Source: Sugiyamaella lignohabitans (lineage: Eukaryota; Ascomycota; Dipodascomycetes; Dipodascales; Trichomonascaceae). From it: a stretch of DNA of 64,000 bases. Location of the stretch: the NCBI RefSeq assembly GCF_001640025.1, contig NC_031674.1:2914001-2978000 (forward strand). Reading direction: 5' to 3'. This document shows, piece by piece, positions 10,078 through 20,109 of the stretch. The position numbers were made by a program, and so were the translations under genes. How positions within the stretch are numbered: position 1 is the first letter of the stretch; each line of letters opens with the position of its first letter. A model generated the notes under the pieces. It was not told where the DNA came from. It did no database searches and saw only the letters and a list, made by a program, of their open reading frames with translations.

Positions 10078-12735
10078 CTATCTTATTTGCATTATTAATA
10101 ATATCATCTTTTAATCTATACGGTTCACATGTTGGAGCCTTGATGCTGCTACCTGTGGTCTCCACCTCAAACTAGTTGCCATGGCTAGCTCACACAACAG
10201 AGCTGTTAACCTTAACAAAGCTACCACTGTGCCAATTATCAATGCTTTTTGGGGCAAGCAATAACTGGAGCATGAACAAGAGTGGAGCTCCTACAGCACT
10301 AACAAAATGGCGAGGCAGTGAGCAAACGTGAAAATCTGGGGTAGATGCAGTTCCACCGTTGAACACGGCAGGGCCCACCCACAATGGCTAGCGCCAGCCG
10401 GAGTGAAATATGCGGGCTCTTTGTCTTAGAAAGCGGCATGTCGCACCCCGGAATTGGAGCCCAATTCAGAATGGGCGATCTAGCGTCTAGCAGAGTTAAC
10501 TTCGCGACAATCTACTTCAGCTGATCTGCTATAGGGGCCGAGAAAAAAAGCGGGGAAGATCTACTACGCAAAGCCCCTGATAGACCATAGTAGCATGCGT
10601 GGTGGTGTGCCTTGTCGCGTGAAAACAGTTATATGTGTGCAGGTCATGCACACAGATATGATCAAGGTACATCCTAACCTCATTTGGAGAATTTGGGCGA
10701 GCGGCCAGCACGAAGTGGGGAAGTTTTGTTCTCCCACAGGAAAGATGGAGCGATGGTCGGTCATGTCTGCCAATGTTGGGAGATTTTATAATAGAGCGAG
10801 AAACTTGTGCCCCGGTAGAAAACTAACATCAAGAGTAATTGGCTATATTGTCCATTGCTTATTCCCAGTTAGGTAATCTTTGAACCAAAATCTCAAAAAA
10901 GAAAGATGAAGAAATCAAAGTAATCATAGTTGGTGGTGAGACCAGGGACACCACAGGGGCACCAAAGTTTCCACTTTTCAACTTGAGCACATGACTATTT
11001 ATATCGATTACTGGTATGTTTGTTTTTGAACACTTGCACATTTCTCAGCAGACCCCCTAGAGTTTAAACCTATCTATCCACGTGATTTTAATGCGGAGGC
11101 AGATTTCGGCTTCTTGTACGCACCACTTCTGAGAAGCGGAAACACAAACAAGTTAATGGTTGCCCCAAGGAGAGGTCCATGTTCTTAGAATAAGTGCTTG
11201 GAACTTACTGCAAATAAACTTCCGAAACTGACTCATCCAAGGGGGAAGTTACCGGTTGCTTCACGAACAGGCCACTTCTTACTTCTGGTGGGTCACATCG
11301 GCATCTACCGTAATGCAGGACCAAACCCTAAACACCCACTCTCCATCCCGGAAGTTTGCGTGACCCAGAATATGTTCGTCGACTACTTGCAAAAAATGGC
11401 CCAAGTGGCCGGAGACGGTTTGACATCCTGTAAGAGTAAAGTCGCTAGTCAGTACGGACCACTCAGGCTGTTGATAGAAGATGAGTAAAAGGCTCTGATG
11501 ATAAATGTGGTTGCTAGCTACTTCGAGTTGGCGATGGGTCGGTTGCACCTGAATATCGTCTTGGTCTCGACGACCCTCTCGTTACCCCGCCGCCTTCGTT
11601 ATACTTTCATGCCAGATTATGTACAGAAAAATAGCGCTAAAGTTTGGACCTAACCTGGATTCAGTCCGAACCATCATCGTCCGATCCAAAATTGATTTCA
11701 ATTTACGCTGATGTTAGGGCTGATTTTTTGGTTAGAGTGAGGATATTCCAAGAGGGCTGAACTAGCAAACGAGAAACTGAATGGCCTAACAATAAGGTAT
11801 CTTTAACAGGTCTGTAGCAATCTATATAATGAATTATTATCATATATATTCTTACAATGGAAAATACCAAGACTTTTGCTCTCAGAACGGGCTCAGTCCA
11901 CATTTATTCGGATACTTATAGAAACCTTGCTCTTGCTAGACGTCATTCCCATCGCTCAAGGTTACTCCATGAGATGTACTTTGCACCGTTATCCTGCACG
12001 GGTCTGCGCGGGTCTGCAGACGCCTCTATCTGGTTACAGAACTGTACGTAAAAATGCTGCACGATACTAATATGCAGGAGATATTTCAAATGCAAAAGTA
12101 ACGCCAGAACAAAAGCTGCAACTGTACTAGTTCTGTACCTACCTAAACCGTCGATTTCGCTCGTTATAATAACTAGTTTCTTTTTCAGTGCTGCCCCAGC
12201 TGAGCTAACTCGGTCGATAGTAGTGCCCTTTTCACGTCGTGTATTTCGGCATTTTGGCGTGGGATGGACCACTGCCCGTAGCTGTTGATACGGTGCCTAG
12301 AGTTAATTATGATCAGCGTAAAAATAAATTAAATCAACAAGGTGCAGCGCAGGAACAAGTGGGGTCCCGATATATAATATGCTTTCCCTTGCCAGTTGCT
12401 TGTAAATCTTTTTCTACCATTTTTTAGAATTTCACTCTAATATCACTTTGAAACAATTTTTTTTTGCGACTGGGATTTTTGCAATCAAACACACCCTAGG
12501 AGTTATTTACCATTATTAAAAACAGTATAGCAACCTGTTGTAGTCGATAGCAAGCTTTAGTGTTGAAGTTTCAATTGCAGCTACATACCAAAGCTTCTAC
12601 AGAATTTTTCTTTTGAAATAAGAGGGTTTCATCAGGGATACTTCAAGTTCTCTTGTTTATTGTTCCACCTAGATTGGCTTCATCAAGTGACTATTATTAC
12701 AATCATCTCATATTTCCCAGACATCGAGCCTATAC
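10078..12735. other. Long intergenic region without recognisable genes
   Basis: About 2.7 kb. All frames are short (under 110 residues), mostly begin at non-ATG codons, overlap each other on both strands and show no domain features. I saw no tRNA A/B boxes. A TATA-like stretch near 12370 is placed to serve the next gene, with a long leader. An unrecognised non-coding RNA could be hidden here. Confidence 0.5.
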
Positions 12736-13533
12736 ATGACCTCTACTAGTAGCTTCCCCCTATCTGTTCGCCAGCAACTAGGTATAGCTAATAACCAGGA
12801 CATGAATGCATCTCCGGATCAGGTTCAGTTCCCTGTAAGACGGGGGCCAAGTCCAAAACAGCGCTATGGCCAAGAATACGAATCGCCGTTATCTGTTGAT
12901 ACCACAGGACCCATTCCTATTCCATCTCATCGAAGGTCTGAGTCAGAGGGATCTATGGATATTCCTCGAAACTATTTGATGGCTACATCACCGTTGTCAG
13001 TTTTTCAGCATGTTAGAAGATCCTCTTCGTTAGGGTCTAACGAGTACAATTATTCTCCACCCCGGAATACGGAAATTACAGGAGCAGGCCACTCAACCAG
13101 AAGTAATAGTGTGAGTTCGGAAAATACTGACACCGATTCATTAACAAGTGCTGTCAGTCAAGCTGAACCTCTCTCGCCGCCATCTTCATATTTCTGGCCC
13201 CAATTGACGTCAACAAACAATGCCGCATCGGCTGCTGCGCTTCGCAGAGCACAGTCATTAGGGACAAATTATCACAATTGTTCTGACAAGTCCTGTGTGT
13301 GCTCGCATCATCATCACCGACGCAACTCCGTTGCCATTAAATTCAGTCCTACATACTTGGTTGACCCATTTTATGAGGACGAGCTGAGCAAATCCAACAA
13401 CAATCCACAAGATGAGATGGAAGCTCGCAATAATGCATACGGAAGAGCTATTCGTCGTCATTCTACATCAACTTTGCATAGACCACCTACTCCCATCGCT
13501 GAGAGAATTTTGAAAGGTGATTTTGAATTTTAA
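12736..13533 (+). CDS. Ser-rich basic protein with repeated RRxS motifs, function unknown
   Basis: A 265-residue, probably largely disordered protein. It carries many basophilic kinase sites: RRSES, RRSSS, RRNS and RRHS, with RRAQS as a weaker match. These fit protein kinase A phosphorylation and 14-3-3 docking. A CSDKSCVCSHHHH cluster near residue 182 could bind metal. The C-terminus RPPTPIAERILKGDFEF is compact and hydrophobic and looks like a conserved tail, as if it were a short linear docking motif. The long AT-rich upstream region and TATA-like element near 12370 suggest a regulated promoter. I do not recognise an orthologue with confidence. Confidence 0.7.
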   Translation: MTSTSSFPLSVRQQLGIANNQDMNASPDQVQFPVRRGPSPKQRYGQEYESPLSVDTTGPIPIPSHRRSESEGSMDIPRNYLMATSPLSVFQHVRRSSSLGSNEYNYSPPRNTEITGAGHSTRSNSVSSENTDTDSLTSAVSQAEPLSPPSSYFWPQLTSTNNAASAAALRRAQSLGTNYHNCSDKSCVCSHHHHRRNSVAIKFSPTYLVDPFYEDELSKSNNNPQDEMEARNNAYGRAIRRHSTSTLHRPPTPIAERILKGDFEF

Positions 13534-13715
13534 CGTCGTATGTTTATTTGTGCCCTCATTATGATGATTTTGATGAGGATGATGTTGAATATCCTGCGCT
13601 GTCTTTTGAGTAGCTGCCATAAATTTCGGTAGCATTTATTTATAAGGTTATGTACAGCATCAAGGTAATAATAAATAGTTGCCCAAAAAAAACTCAGGCT
13701 TTTAAAGTGATTCAT

Positions 13716-14543
13716 TCATATTGCATGCACGCTTGTCGTAGAGATAGATTCCATAAATATCTCGTTATCTTCATTCATTTGTTCGTAATCAAGGTCGTTA
13801 AGTGGGCCAGTCGAATCCCAGTCTCTATTGAACTCGGAAAACGGTCCAAATTGATAATCTTCTGCCCAGATGTCTTCTTTTAATCGCTTACTTCTCTCAC
13901 GGTCCTCATCCATTCTGCGGAGAATTTCGTTTCGAGATAAGTTGTGACCTGGAATAATCGGCTTCGGCGATGACGTTGTTCTTTTGTCATCTCCAGTGAA
14001 GCTGTCATCAGCATTTTCGACCACGGGACTGGTCCTAACACTGTCAGATTGGAGAGAATGCTCACGGGTCATTCTGGATGAGCTTTGGCCAACAGTAACA
14101 GTAGGCAGAGGTGCTTCTAAAAGATCAGTCCGAGATTTTAATATTATCATCGCTCTCTCCTGAACTTTTCCGTCTACGGGAGCTTTGCCCTTAGATAGAA
14201 TACTGGCCACAATTGAGCGGCTAGGTGATAAATTTACCAGTCCCACCTGAGTCTCTGGAACCACCTTGTCAATAATTGTATCAAGGTCCCTGGCTATCCA
14301 GTGCTGAAATTGAGTTGCTTGTCGTGCTGAACAGCCACACACAATCATTTCTAGAAAATAAAAAATGTTCAGTTTTACATTGAGTGATGACTTATCAAGT
14401 TCTTCCAAGGTACACGAGTATAAGTCTTCCATCAAATCAGTATTCTGTAGCAGAAATTGTAGTGCATTTTCATTCGCTTCATTGCTGGCATTAAGCCTCT
14501 GAAGAGTCTTGATAAATTGGAGCCGGGCTTCAAAGGGGTCCAT
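13716..14543 (-). CDS. CTK3: CTD kinase I gamma subunit
   Basis: A 275-residue protein. Residues 1-120 form a helical CID-like domain beginning MDPFEARLQFIKTLQRLNAS, followed by segments for helices such as NVKLNIFYFLEMI, characteristic of Ctk3/Lsg1. A low-complexity linker leads to a conserved C-terminal region, DRERSKRLKEDIWA and then an acidic stretch. Ctk3 pairs with the cyclin Ctk2 and activates the kinase Ctk1, which phosphorylates Ser2 of the RNA polymerase II C-terminal domain. I start at the ATG before DPFEAR; 22 more codons are open upstream but are not conserved in character. It is divergent from the eIF1A gene, with about 400 bp between starts. Confidence 0.88.
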   Translation of the reverse strand: MDPFEARLQFIKTLQRLNASNEANENALQFLLQNTDLMEDLYSCTLEELDKSSLNVKLNIFYFLEMIVCGCSARQATQFQHWIARDLDTIIDKVVPETQVGLVNLSPSRSIVASILSKGKAPVDGKVQERAMIILKSRTDLLEAPLPTVTVGQSSSRMTREHSLQSDSVRTSPVVENADDSFTGDDKRTTSSPKPIIPGHNLSRNEILRRMDEDRERSKRLKEDIWAEDYQFGPFSEFNRDWDSTGPLNDLDYEQMNEDNEIFMESISTTSVHAI

Positions 14544-14939
14544 TGTATCTCTCTTATATCCTACTCGATTAATCAAGATTCGCGAATCGCGCTTTAATAT
14601 GCGGCGCAATTAAACTGAACTTCACTTTATTATTAGCTCGCTACGTTCAGTCACGCTTGCAGCATTGACTAAACCAGAGGAATTACCATTGTAACCTGAC
14701 TCAAAAAGGCAAAAGCTCATTAATCCAAGCCGGAATAGAAGTATAACTCAATTACATATATTCAACAGAAAATATTTAATATTTATAGAGATGCCATGTT
14801 GTTTACCCTAGTCAACACATCTCGGAAATAGTCAGGGTTAGGGCGACTCACAATTTTTTCACTACTGGTACAAATCCTATCATAGCATCCTAACCTTTCC
14901 CTCTTACATCACACTTGTAGGGAAAAAACTAAATCAAAA
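14544..14939. other. Shared promoter region of CTK3 and TIF11
   Basis: About 400 bp between divergent starts with no frame of interest. It contains one AGGGTTAGGG motif, listed separately, and pyrimidine-rich sequence before the eIF1A ATG. Confidence 0.5.
14834..14843. promoter_or_regulatory. Tbf1/Rap1-like TTAGGG motif in the TIF11 promoter
   Basis: AGGGTTAGGG (CCCTAACCCT on the other strand) lies about 100 nt before the eIF1A start. Such telomere-like sites bind Tbf1 or Rap1 and drive translation-related genes in several yeasts. A single short match, so this is inference. Confidence 0.3.
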
Positions 14940-15404
14940 ATGCCTAAGAACAAGGGTAAAGGAGGAAAGAACCGTCGTAGAGGAAAGAATGAGAACGACT
15001 CTATTAAGAGAGAGTTGACTCTCAAGGAGGAAGGACAAGAGTATGCCCAAGTCACAAAGATGCTGGGTAACGGAAGGTTGGATGCTAGTTGTTTCGATGG
15101 CGTCCGCCGCTTGGCCCATATCCGTGGTAAGATGAGAAAGAAGGTCTGGGTTGCTCAAGGAGATATCATTTTAATTTCTTTAAGAGATTTCCAAGATGAC
15201 CAAGCTGATGTGATCTTGAAGTACCACCCCGATGAGGCTCGTGCCTTGAAGGCCCAAGGTGAGCTACCTGAAAGTGCACGTATCAACGAAGCCGACAGAT
15301 TCGGCCAAGGTTCTGATGAAGAATGTAACTTTGAATTCGATAATGATGACGATGATGACGAAGAAGATGAGGAAGATGGCCAGCTTGATATCGATGATAT
15401 CTAA
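14940..15404 (+). CDS. TIF11: Translation initiation factor eIF1A
   Basis: A 154-residue protein, nearly the length of the S. cerevisiae factor. The basic N-terminal tail ([16 protein letters not shown]) precedes an OB-fold domain containing [36 protein letters not shown] and [14 protein letters not shown]. An acidic C-terminal tail ends DIDDI, the eIF5B-binding motif. eIF1A binds the 40S subunit A site and promotes scanning and start-codon choice. The codon for the conserved Leu in KMLGNGR is CTG, which shows standard decoding. No intron interrupts the frame. Confidence 0.98.
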   Translation: MPKNKGKGGKNRRRGKNENDSIKRELTLKEEGQEYAQVTKMLGNGRLDASCFDGVRRLAHIRGKMRKKVWVAQGDIILISLRDFQDDQADVILKYHPDEARALKAQGELPESARINEADRFGQGSDEECNFEFDNDDDDDEEDEEDGQLDIDDI

Positions 15405-16884
15405 ATGTGGTTTTTCGCCAGAGTTTGGGGCAGATTTTTTTATTCCTTGACTGAGCCAGTTTTGTTCATATTACCAAATTTTGTTGATATAGAGATATGA
15501 TGGTATTTACAAACGAAGCTGACCGTTGCAACCATCACATCAGTGTATTAAAACACAAATAAAAGTGATGTGGATGAACGTTTCTTCACCAAGGATGTTT
15601 ATTTATGGCCGTTCGTGTTATGTTGCATATTTGTTTCGGGTTTGCCTATGTGCTTTTCTATTGCAGCAGTGCGCTTCTGTAGTTGTTTCGTATGTTACGT
15701 TTTTATAGATCAAAAAAGTTTTCTTTGCTATGCTATTTGAATCCCTGTATATATCTCTCAGACATGGCCAAATTGTTACAAGTGCTTCGGTGCTTAAACG
15801 AGGGATCTAGTTCATTTCTTTCCATCTATTTTTGGCGAATGCCAAAGCACCAGGTTACATGATAGCACCACCTTCACGACAACCGCTCATTAGCACTCCA
15901 TAGGATGAAGTGCTCTCCATTCGATCGTCGTCGGGTCGCCAGTTCAGCAGCAGCAGGCCGCCAATGTGTACCCTCTAGATGCAGTATGAGTCGGACTGGC
16001 TTGAAAAGATTAATCTTGCCAATCACGCGAACCAAAATAATTCGAGGATACACATTATCCGAACTAACTTTTTACTGCTATAATACGATATAGAAAAACA
16101 ATTGACTAGCGTATTATCAGAATATTATATTCATTTAATAGCAACAGTGGTGAAGAGTGTGAGTGCTGGATCCTCCTGCTGAGATCGCCCTCAATGTTCG
16201 TTGACCCCTGTTGATCCATACATATACCAGGCACCACCAATCGGATCTGAGAACCTTCTTCTGATGACAGGATATCTCAGTAAGCTAGTCTTAATGCCAG
16301 TGCTTCGTTCATTTGAAAATGGAATGAAATAATGAAATAATAAATCGAACCTTGTGGGTAGAGAGTATCAGCTTGCCTGGCCGCTTATTGTACCTCAAAC
16401 AGATTGTGTGACCCTCATAAACCAATGAACCCTGGCTTAGCTAATTATTGTTAGTTTTACAGAGCTTTTTTATCTTCTACTATTTTTATCAAGACTTAAC
16501 CTACGCTTTCCTATGTAGCAGGTAGCCAGCCCCTACTGGTAGTCTAATAGAAGCAATATATCCACGAGCGAGTTTCGAAGAAATAGCAATTTTCCAGATA
16601 AGTTAAGTTACCATAAAGTCAACGGCATCAGACCTGAGCAAATAATAGAAAAATAAAAAAGCGAAGCCAATTGGAACTCACTTGATTCCACCTACGAAAC
16701 AAGAGCCACAGGGACAGGAGCAGAGTCTCAGCAGCCGGAATCATAAGTGAAAGTCAATGTGGTATGAGAATATCAGGTACTAGGTGTGCCAACGAAGAGG
16801 AAAGATCATCAAGCCTGACTAAAAACCGTCTATTGATAGTGTTAACACGACATTGCAGACTCCGAAGGGACATGCAGGGCACTA

Positions 16885-16894
16885 GCTCCGCCCC
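16885..16894. repeat. GC-rich motif, copy 2
   Basis: GCTCCGCCCC, identical to the core of the copy at 17.03 kb and one base longer than the shared core at 5.34 kb. Confidence 0.4.
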
Positions 16895-16950
16895 ACTGTT
16901 GCCAAAAATTTAGGTTGCTCGAAAACGATTGACCCGACCTGTGTCTCCGG

Positions 16951-16966
16951 GGGTCTGGGGCAGAGC
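16951..16966. repeat. GC-rich motif, copy 3 (diverged)
   Basis: GGGTCTGGGGCAGAGC repeats the first 11 bases of the copy at 17.02 kb and then differs. It lies about 70 bp from that copy, so it may be a decayed tandem duplicate. Confidence 0.4.
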
Positions 16967-17019
16967 TCGAGTCGTTCCGTCAAAGGTCCTGGCAATCTCC
17001 TATGAAGCAGGAGCAGCAA

Positions 17020-17051
17020 GGGTCTGGGGCTCCGCCCCAGTCGCCGGAGGC
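17020..17051. repeat. GC-rich hairpin motif, copy 4 (most complete)
   Basis: A 7-bp perfect stem CTGGGGC / GCCCCAG encloses TCC at 17024-17040. It is followed directly by CGCCGGAGGC, a 10-base string found again in an inverted repeat at 23.08 kb. The composite looks like a small dispersed GC-cluster. Confidence 0.5.
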
Positions 17052-17639
17052 ACATCCCCGTTCCCGAATATAGGGGAATGGTGTCATGAGAATTAGAAAT
17101 ATATTATTAGAGAAATACAAAAGTGGTAAAAACAAAAGTTGGTCAGGTTTCGCCCTGTTCCCGATTCCTCTGTCATGTTCAGTGTGTGTGTCCCTTTTCC
17201 GTGGTTCCCAGTTCTTAAGAGTGGTTGGTAGCACCGTTTCGAGTTGAGTGCAAGGCTCGGGGTGCCAATGCAGTGGTCAGGCTTCTAGTATCGGCTAGTT
17301 CCGGGAATCTTTCGGAATCAGACACTCAGCGAAGCAAGATCGCGATATCCGTCTGTCAAAAAAAAACCCGCAAGCAGCCGATGGTCGAGGTCGAAGTCTT
17401 CGTACTGTGTGTCAACCAAGGAGGTGCCAGCACAATAGGAATACCATAGAGTGAAACGGTAGAGTCGAAGTGGAGGAGTGGCAGCCACCGGGCGCCTGGT
17501 CCAAGTGGTTTCGAGTAAAGATGACCAACCATAATTGAGTAGTATGAGGGGAACATAATTTGGAATCCGGATAATAGTACCATGATGTTGTGATGACATG
17601 AGGAATCCAGGAACAAGGTGTGATAGGAATGGCCGTTGA

Positions 17640-18824
17640 TTAGAGGAGAAATCGAAGTTCATCATTGTAGGTGTGAAATTGTCTTCTGGCGTTATTGCCG
17701 AGGGCTCTTCTTCTCTCTCTCTTTCTAGTTGGGGTGGTGTCGTATCTCAACCAATCATAAACTTTGATAGTAAGTTTATCGTGATACAGGGCAGCACCAA
17801 TACGATAATTGACTGACTTGATTTCAGACAGAAACTTCAGATCTTCAGTGACTTGATGATAGAGTCTGTTTTCAAAGTCTTTGTCGTCAGTAGTAGGGAA
17901 ATTGTCGCAAAGTTTGTTTCCAAGGCGGTTGAAGCCTTCTAGCCATCTGACCATGTTGTTGCCAATGTGAACATTACATTTGTACTCATGTTGAGTCTCA
18001 TCCTTCTTCGTGTACTCAATGGCAAAAAACTCGCCGCCAACTCGGTAGAGTCCGACATATGCGGCAAGGTGGGTGGTTCTGTAGCACCACTTGTCTCTCA
18101 GATGCTTGCCAAACTTTCTCGCATAATGGTTTAGTGCGAAAGCCCTGTCGACAGTGAGAGGATGGAGGAGGAAATGATGATCACGAGATATGAGGAGTCC
18201 AGTGGTGTCCAGTCCGTCAGTTCGCATCCAGTTGTTACATGCGTCCATGAAGTCTTGGTCTGACACTCCAAACATCTTTCTAAGGAAAGTGAAGTCTGTT
18301 TTGTTGAAGGCCTCGAAAGTGTTGTTGTTGATGTTATCGATAGACAATTTCTTAAAGAAGTCAAGAGAGTGAGTCATCGAAGTACCGAAAGATTTATGAT
18401 GAGAGTTCCATCGGAGTTTGTACTTGAGTTTGGAATAAAAAGTCTTTTGTTGTTCAATTGTGGATCTTACACCTTCTGAAAGGGATTTCAATTTGGAGAT
18501 CCAGGCGTCGCTGAATTCTAACTGGGATGCGTTCTTGGGAGCCAATTCCAAGGCATTACGAGTGGAGATGTTCTCAAGCACATTGGACGAGGAAGTAGTA
18601 GTGGTTGTAGTAGTACTGGAAGAAGTAGAAGAAGTGGAAGAAGTATTAGACTTCTTAAAGCAATTGAAAAAACTTCTCAAGCCCTTGAAATGAGAGCGAG
18701 AACCATGGTTGACCTCCTGGGAATCATCAGGGATCATTTCTTTTTTCTCTGACTCAAAAGTTATTTGAATACCAATGACCAATTCAATGACTTTTGTTCT
18801 GATAAAGGTGAAGTGGAAGAACAT
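17640..18824 (-). CDS. Divergent phosphatidylinositol phosphate kinase-like protein, probable pseudoenzyme
   Basis: A 394-residue protein. After a hydrophobic start and a Ser/Thr run (residues 60-80), residues about 110-394 follow the PIPK core in order. FNKTDFTFLRKMFGVSDQDF resembles the 'F..LR..FGi...dy' segment. GLLISRDHHFLLHPLT matches the strand that in active kinases holds the ATP-binding Lys (IIKT). HLAAYVGLYRV matches TLL..F.GLYRV. EDLKFLSEIKSVNYRIG matches D..FL....MDYSLL, and IKVYDWLRY matches IIDIL. Two key positions differ: Lys is replaced by His, and the Asp of MDYSLL by Asn. The last Asp (KVYD) remains. The frame is intact over more than 1.1 kb, so it is probably expressed. A second ATG (MIPDDS) 29 codons in is an alternative start. 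The assignment is remote homology judged by eye. Confidence 0.6.
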   Translation of the reverse strand: MFFHFTFIRTKVIELVIGIQITFESEKKEMIPDDSQEVNHGSRSHFKGLRSFFNCFKKSNTSSTSSTSSSTTTTTTTSSSNVLENISTRNALELAPKNASQLEFSDAWISKLKSLSEGVRSTIEQQKTFYSKLKYKLRWNSHHKSFGTSMTHSLDFFKKLSIDNINNNTFEAFNKTDFTFLRKMFGVSDQDFMDACNNWMRTDGLDTTGLLISRDHHFLLHPLTVDRAFALNHYARKFGKHLRDKWCYRTTHLAAYVGLYRVGGEFFAIEYTKKDETQHEYKCNVHIGNNMVRWLEGFNRLGNKLCDNFPTTDDKDFENRLYHQVTEDLKFLSEIKSVNYRIGAALYHDKLTIKVYDWLRYDTTPTRKRERRRALGNNARRQFHTYNDELRFLL

Positions 18825-20109
18825 TGTTTCTGATTACGGTGATAAACCAGTATTAATTGATGATGATGGAGTTTAAAAACACGATACAAGTGATGTTGAT
18901 GAGTTTAACCAAAAAGATGACCCAAGACAAGGTCAAATAAAGTTGCGAACGAAAATGGAGCACAACCAAAATACTCAGTAACCACAAATTCAAACGGTGG
19001 TCAAATATTAGCAGAGTACCAGTCAGATCCCTAAGAACAACAAAAAGAATCTAATGGGCAACTAGTAACTGCAATTACTGGAAAAGACACCTCCAGCACA
19101 AAATCAAGCTTTAAAATATTAGCCAATAGAACAAGACAACAATCAATCAAGCTATAACCTCGAAATAGTAGTCAGAGGCAATGAAAACAAATTCAAACAG
19201 TCAAAAACTCGCAATTCAATCTCAATTGGCAAAAATCTGGTGTAGAAAAGATAAAGAGAAGAAGAAAAGATCTTACGTAGCGGGATGCACCCCTTATATA
19301 GACCTCCCACCCACAGGCCATAACTCACAGCCCCCATAAACTTGACGCTCCTCGTCACGCGGACTTCCCCATAACTTCATGGCTATCTCGATGCAGCCGC
19401 GCGGTGGGGCAACGCTTCGGATGTAAACAAACCCTGCCTTATCTTGCATATGCAGGGCTCATGCAGGGATGATTGGCGATGAAATGGTCTAAAGCTTGTC
19501 AGCCAGACAAGCAGTCCACGGGATCCAGTTACTCTAAACTACAGAATCCATAAAGTCACAACAGAAAATTGGGCGTCTTGTGCTTTGAATCAGCATGTGA
19601 TAAACAAGTGGTGGCTAGCGAAACCCAAAACAAACGAATTAGATCTGCGAATAAGCGTCTCACCACCCAGTCCTCACACAGTCATCCCGTTAACCACAGC
19701 CAGCACCTGGATGCAACGACTCATCCGAAGCCGGAGGAAAAACGAGGGTCCGGAATTGTGCCCCAATCATCGGAGGAGTCTCCCTCCATAGCTGGCATCC
19801 AATTCATATATTACAATACAGAAGCAGCGGAATCTAACTGAAGACCGGGAAGCGGTCCTCACCAAACTGCTGGCCGAGACCGCACTTCCCTAGAAATGGC
19901 AAGCTCGCACACTCAGCAGCATCAGTGCTAGCGCCGACCATGTTAGCTACACGTCCACTGCTACCACCAGACCCCTTCAGGTTGCGACGAAGTCACCGTT
20001 AAAGACAGAGCCTTTGGACTTGCAGATCCTCATACTCTGGCGAGCCGCATTGGATTTAATGTGCATTTGTTTACATCCTGTAACCAGTCCATGTCAGTAA
20101 GCGGGTCTA
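18825..20109. other. Intergenic region upstream of the PIPK-like gene and SLX1
   Basis: About 1.3 kb. On the minus strand a TATA-like box near 19.3 kb is followed by an unusually long A-rich leader of some 450 nt before the PIPK-like ATG. The part from 19.3 to 20.1 kb is more GC-rich and contains no convincing gene. Confidence 0.5.
19293..19300 (-). promoter_or_regulatory. TATA-like box for the PIPK-like gene
   Basis: TATATAAG on the minus strand, about 470 nt before the PIPK-like start. If it is the core promoter, the transcript has a long purine-poor leader or an unseen 5' intron. Confidence 0.3.

Larger units (their letters stand above)
15405..17639. other. Gene-poor region with GC-rich motifs
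   Basis: About 2.2 kb with no supported gene; frames of 60-115 residues overlap in both strands and show no family features. No tRNA or convincing LTR boundaries were seen. Three GC-rich motifs cluster at 16.88-17.05 kb. A run of unusual GC-rich text from 16.85 to 17.25 kb contrasts with the AT-rich flanks. Confidence 0.5.

Noticed and set aside
10181..10264. 27-codon frame starting ATGGCTAGC
   Set aside because: Too short, with no signal or conserved feature to support it.
11198..11488. Plus-strand frame of 96 codons
   Set aside because: It starts at a non-ATG codon, overlaps an equally long frame on the other strand, and shows no domain.
16193..16560. Possible LTR beginning TGTTGA near 16.2 kb
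   Set aside because: I found no matching CA-ended terminus, target duplication or retrotransposon coding sequence.
17318..17665. Minus-strand frame of 115 codons overlapping the end of the PIPK-like gene
   Set aside because: Low-complexity composition and overlap with another frame; no evidence that it is translated.
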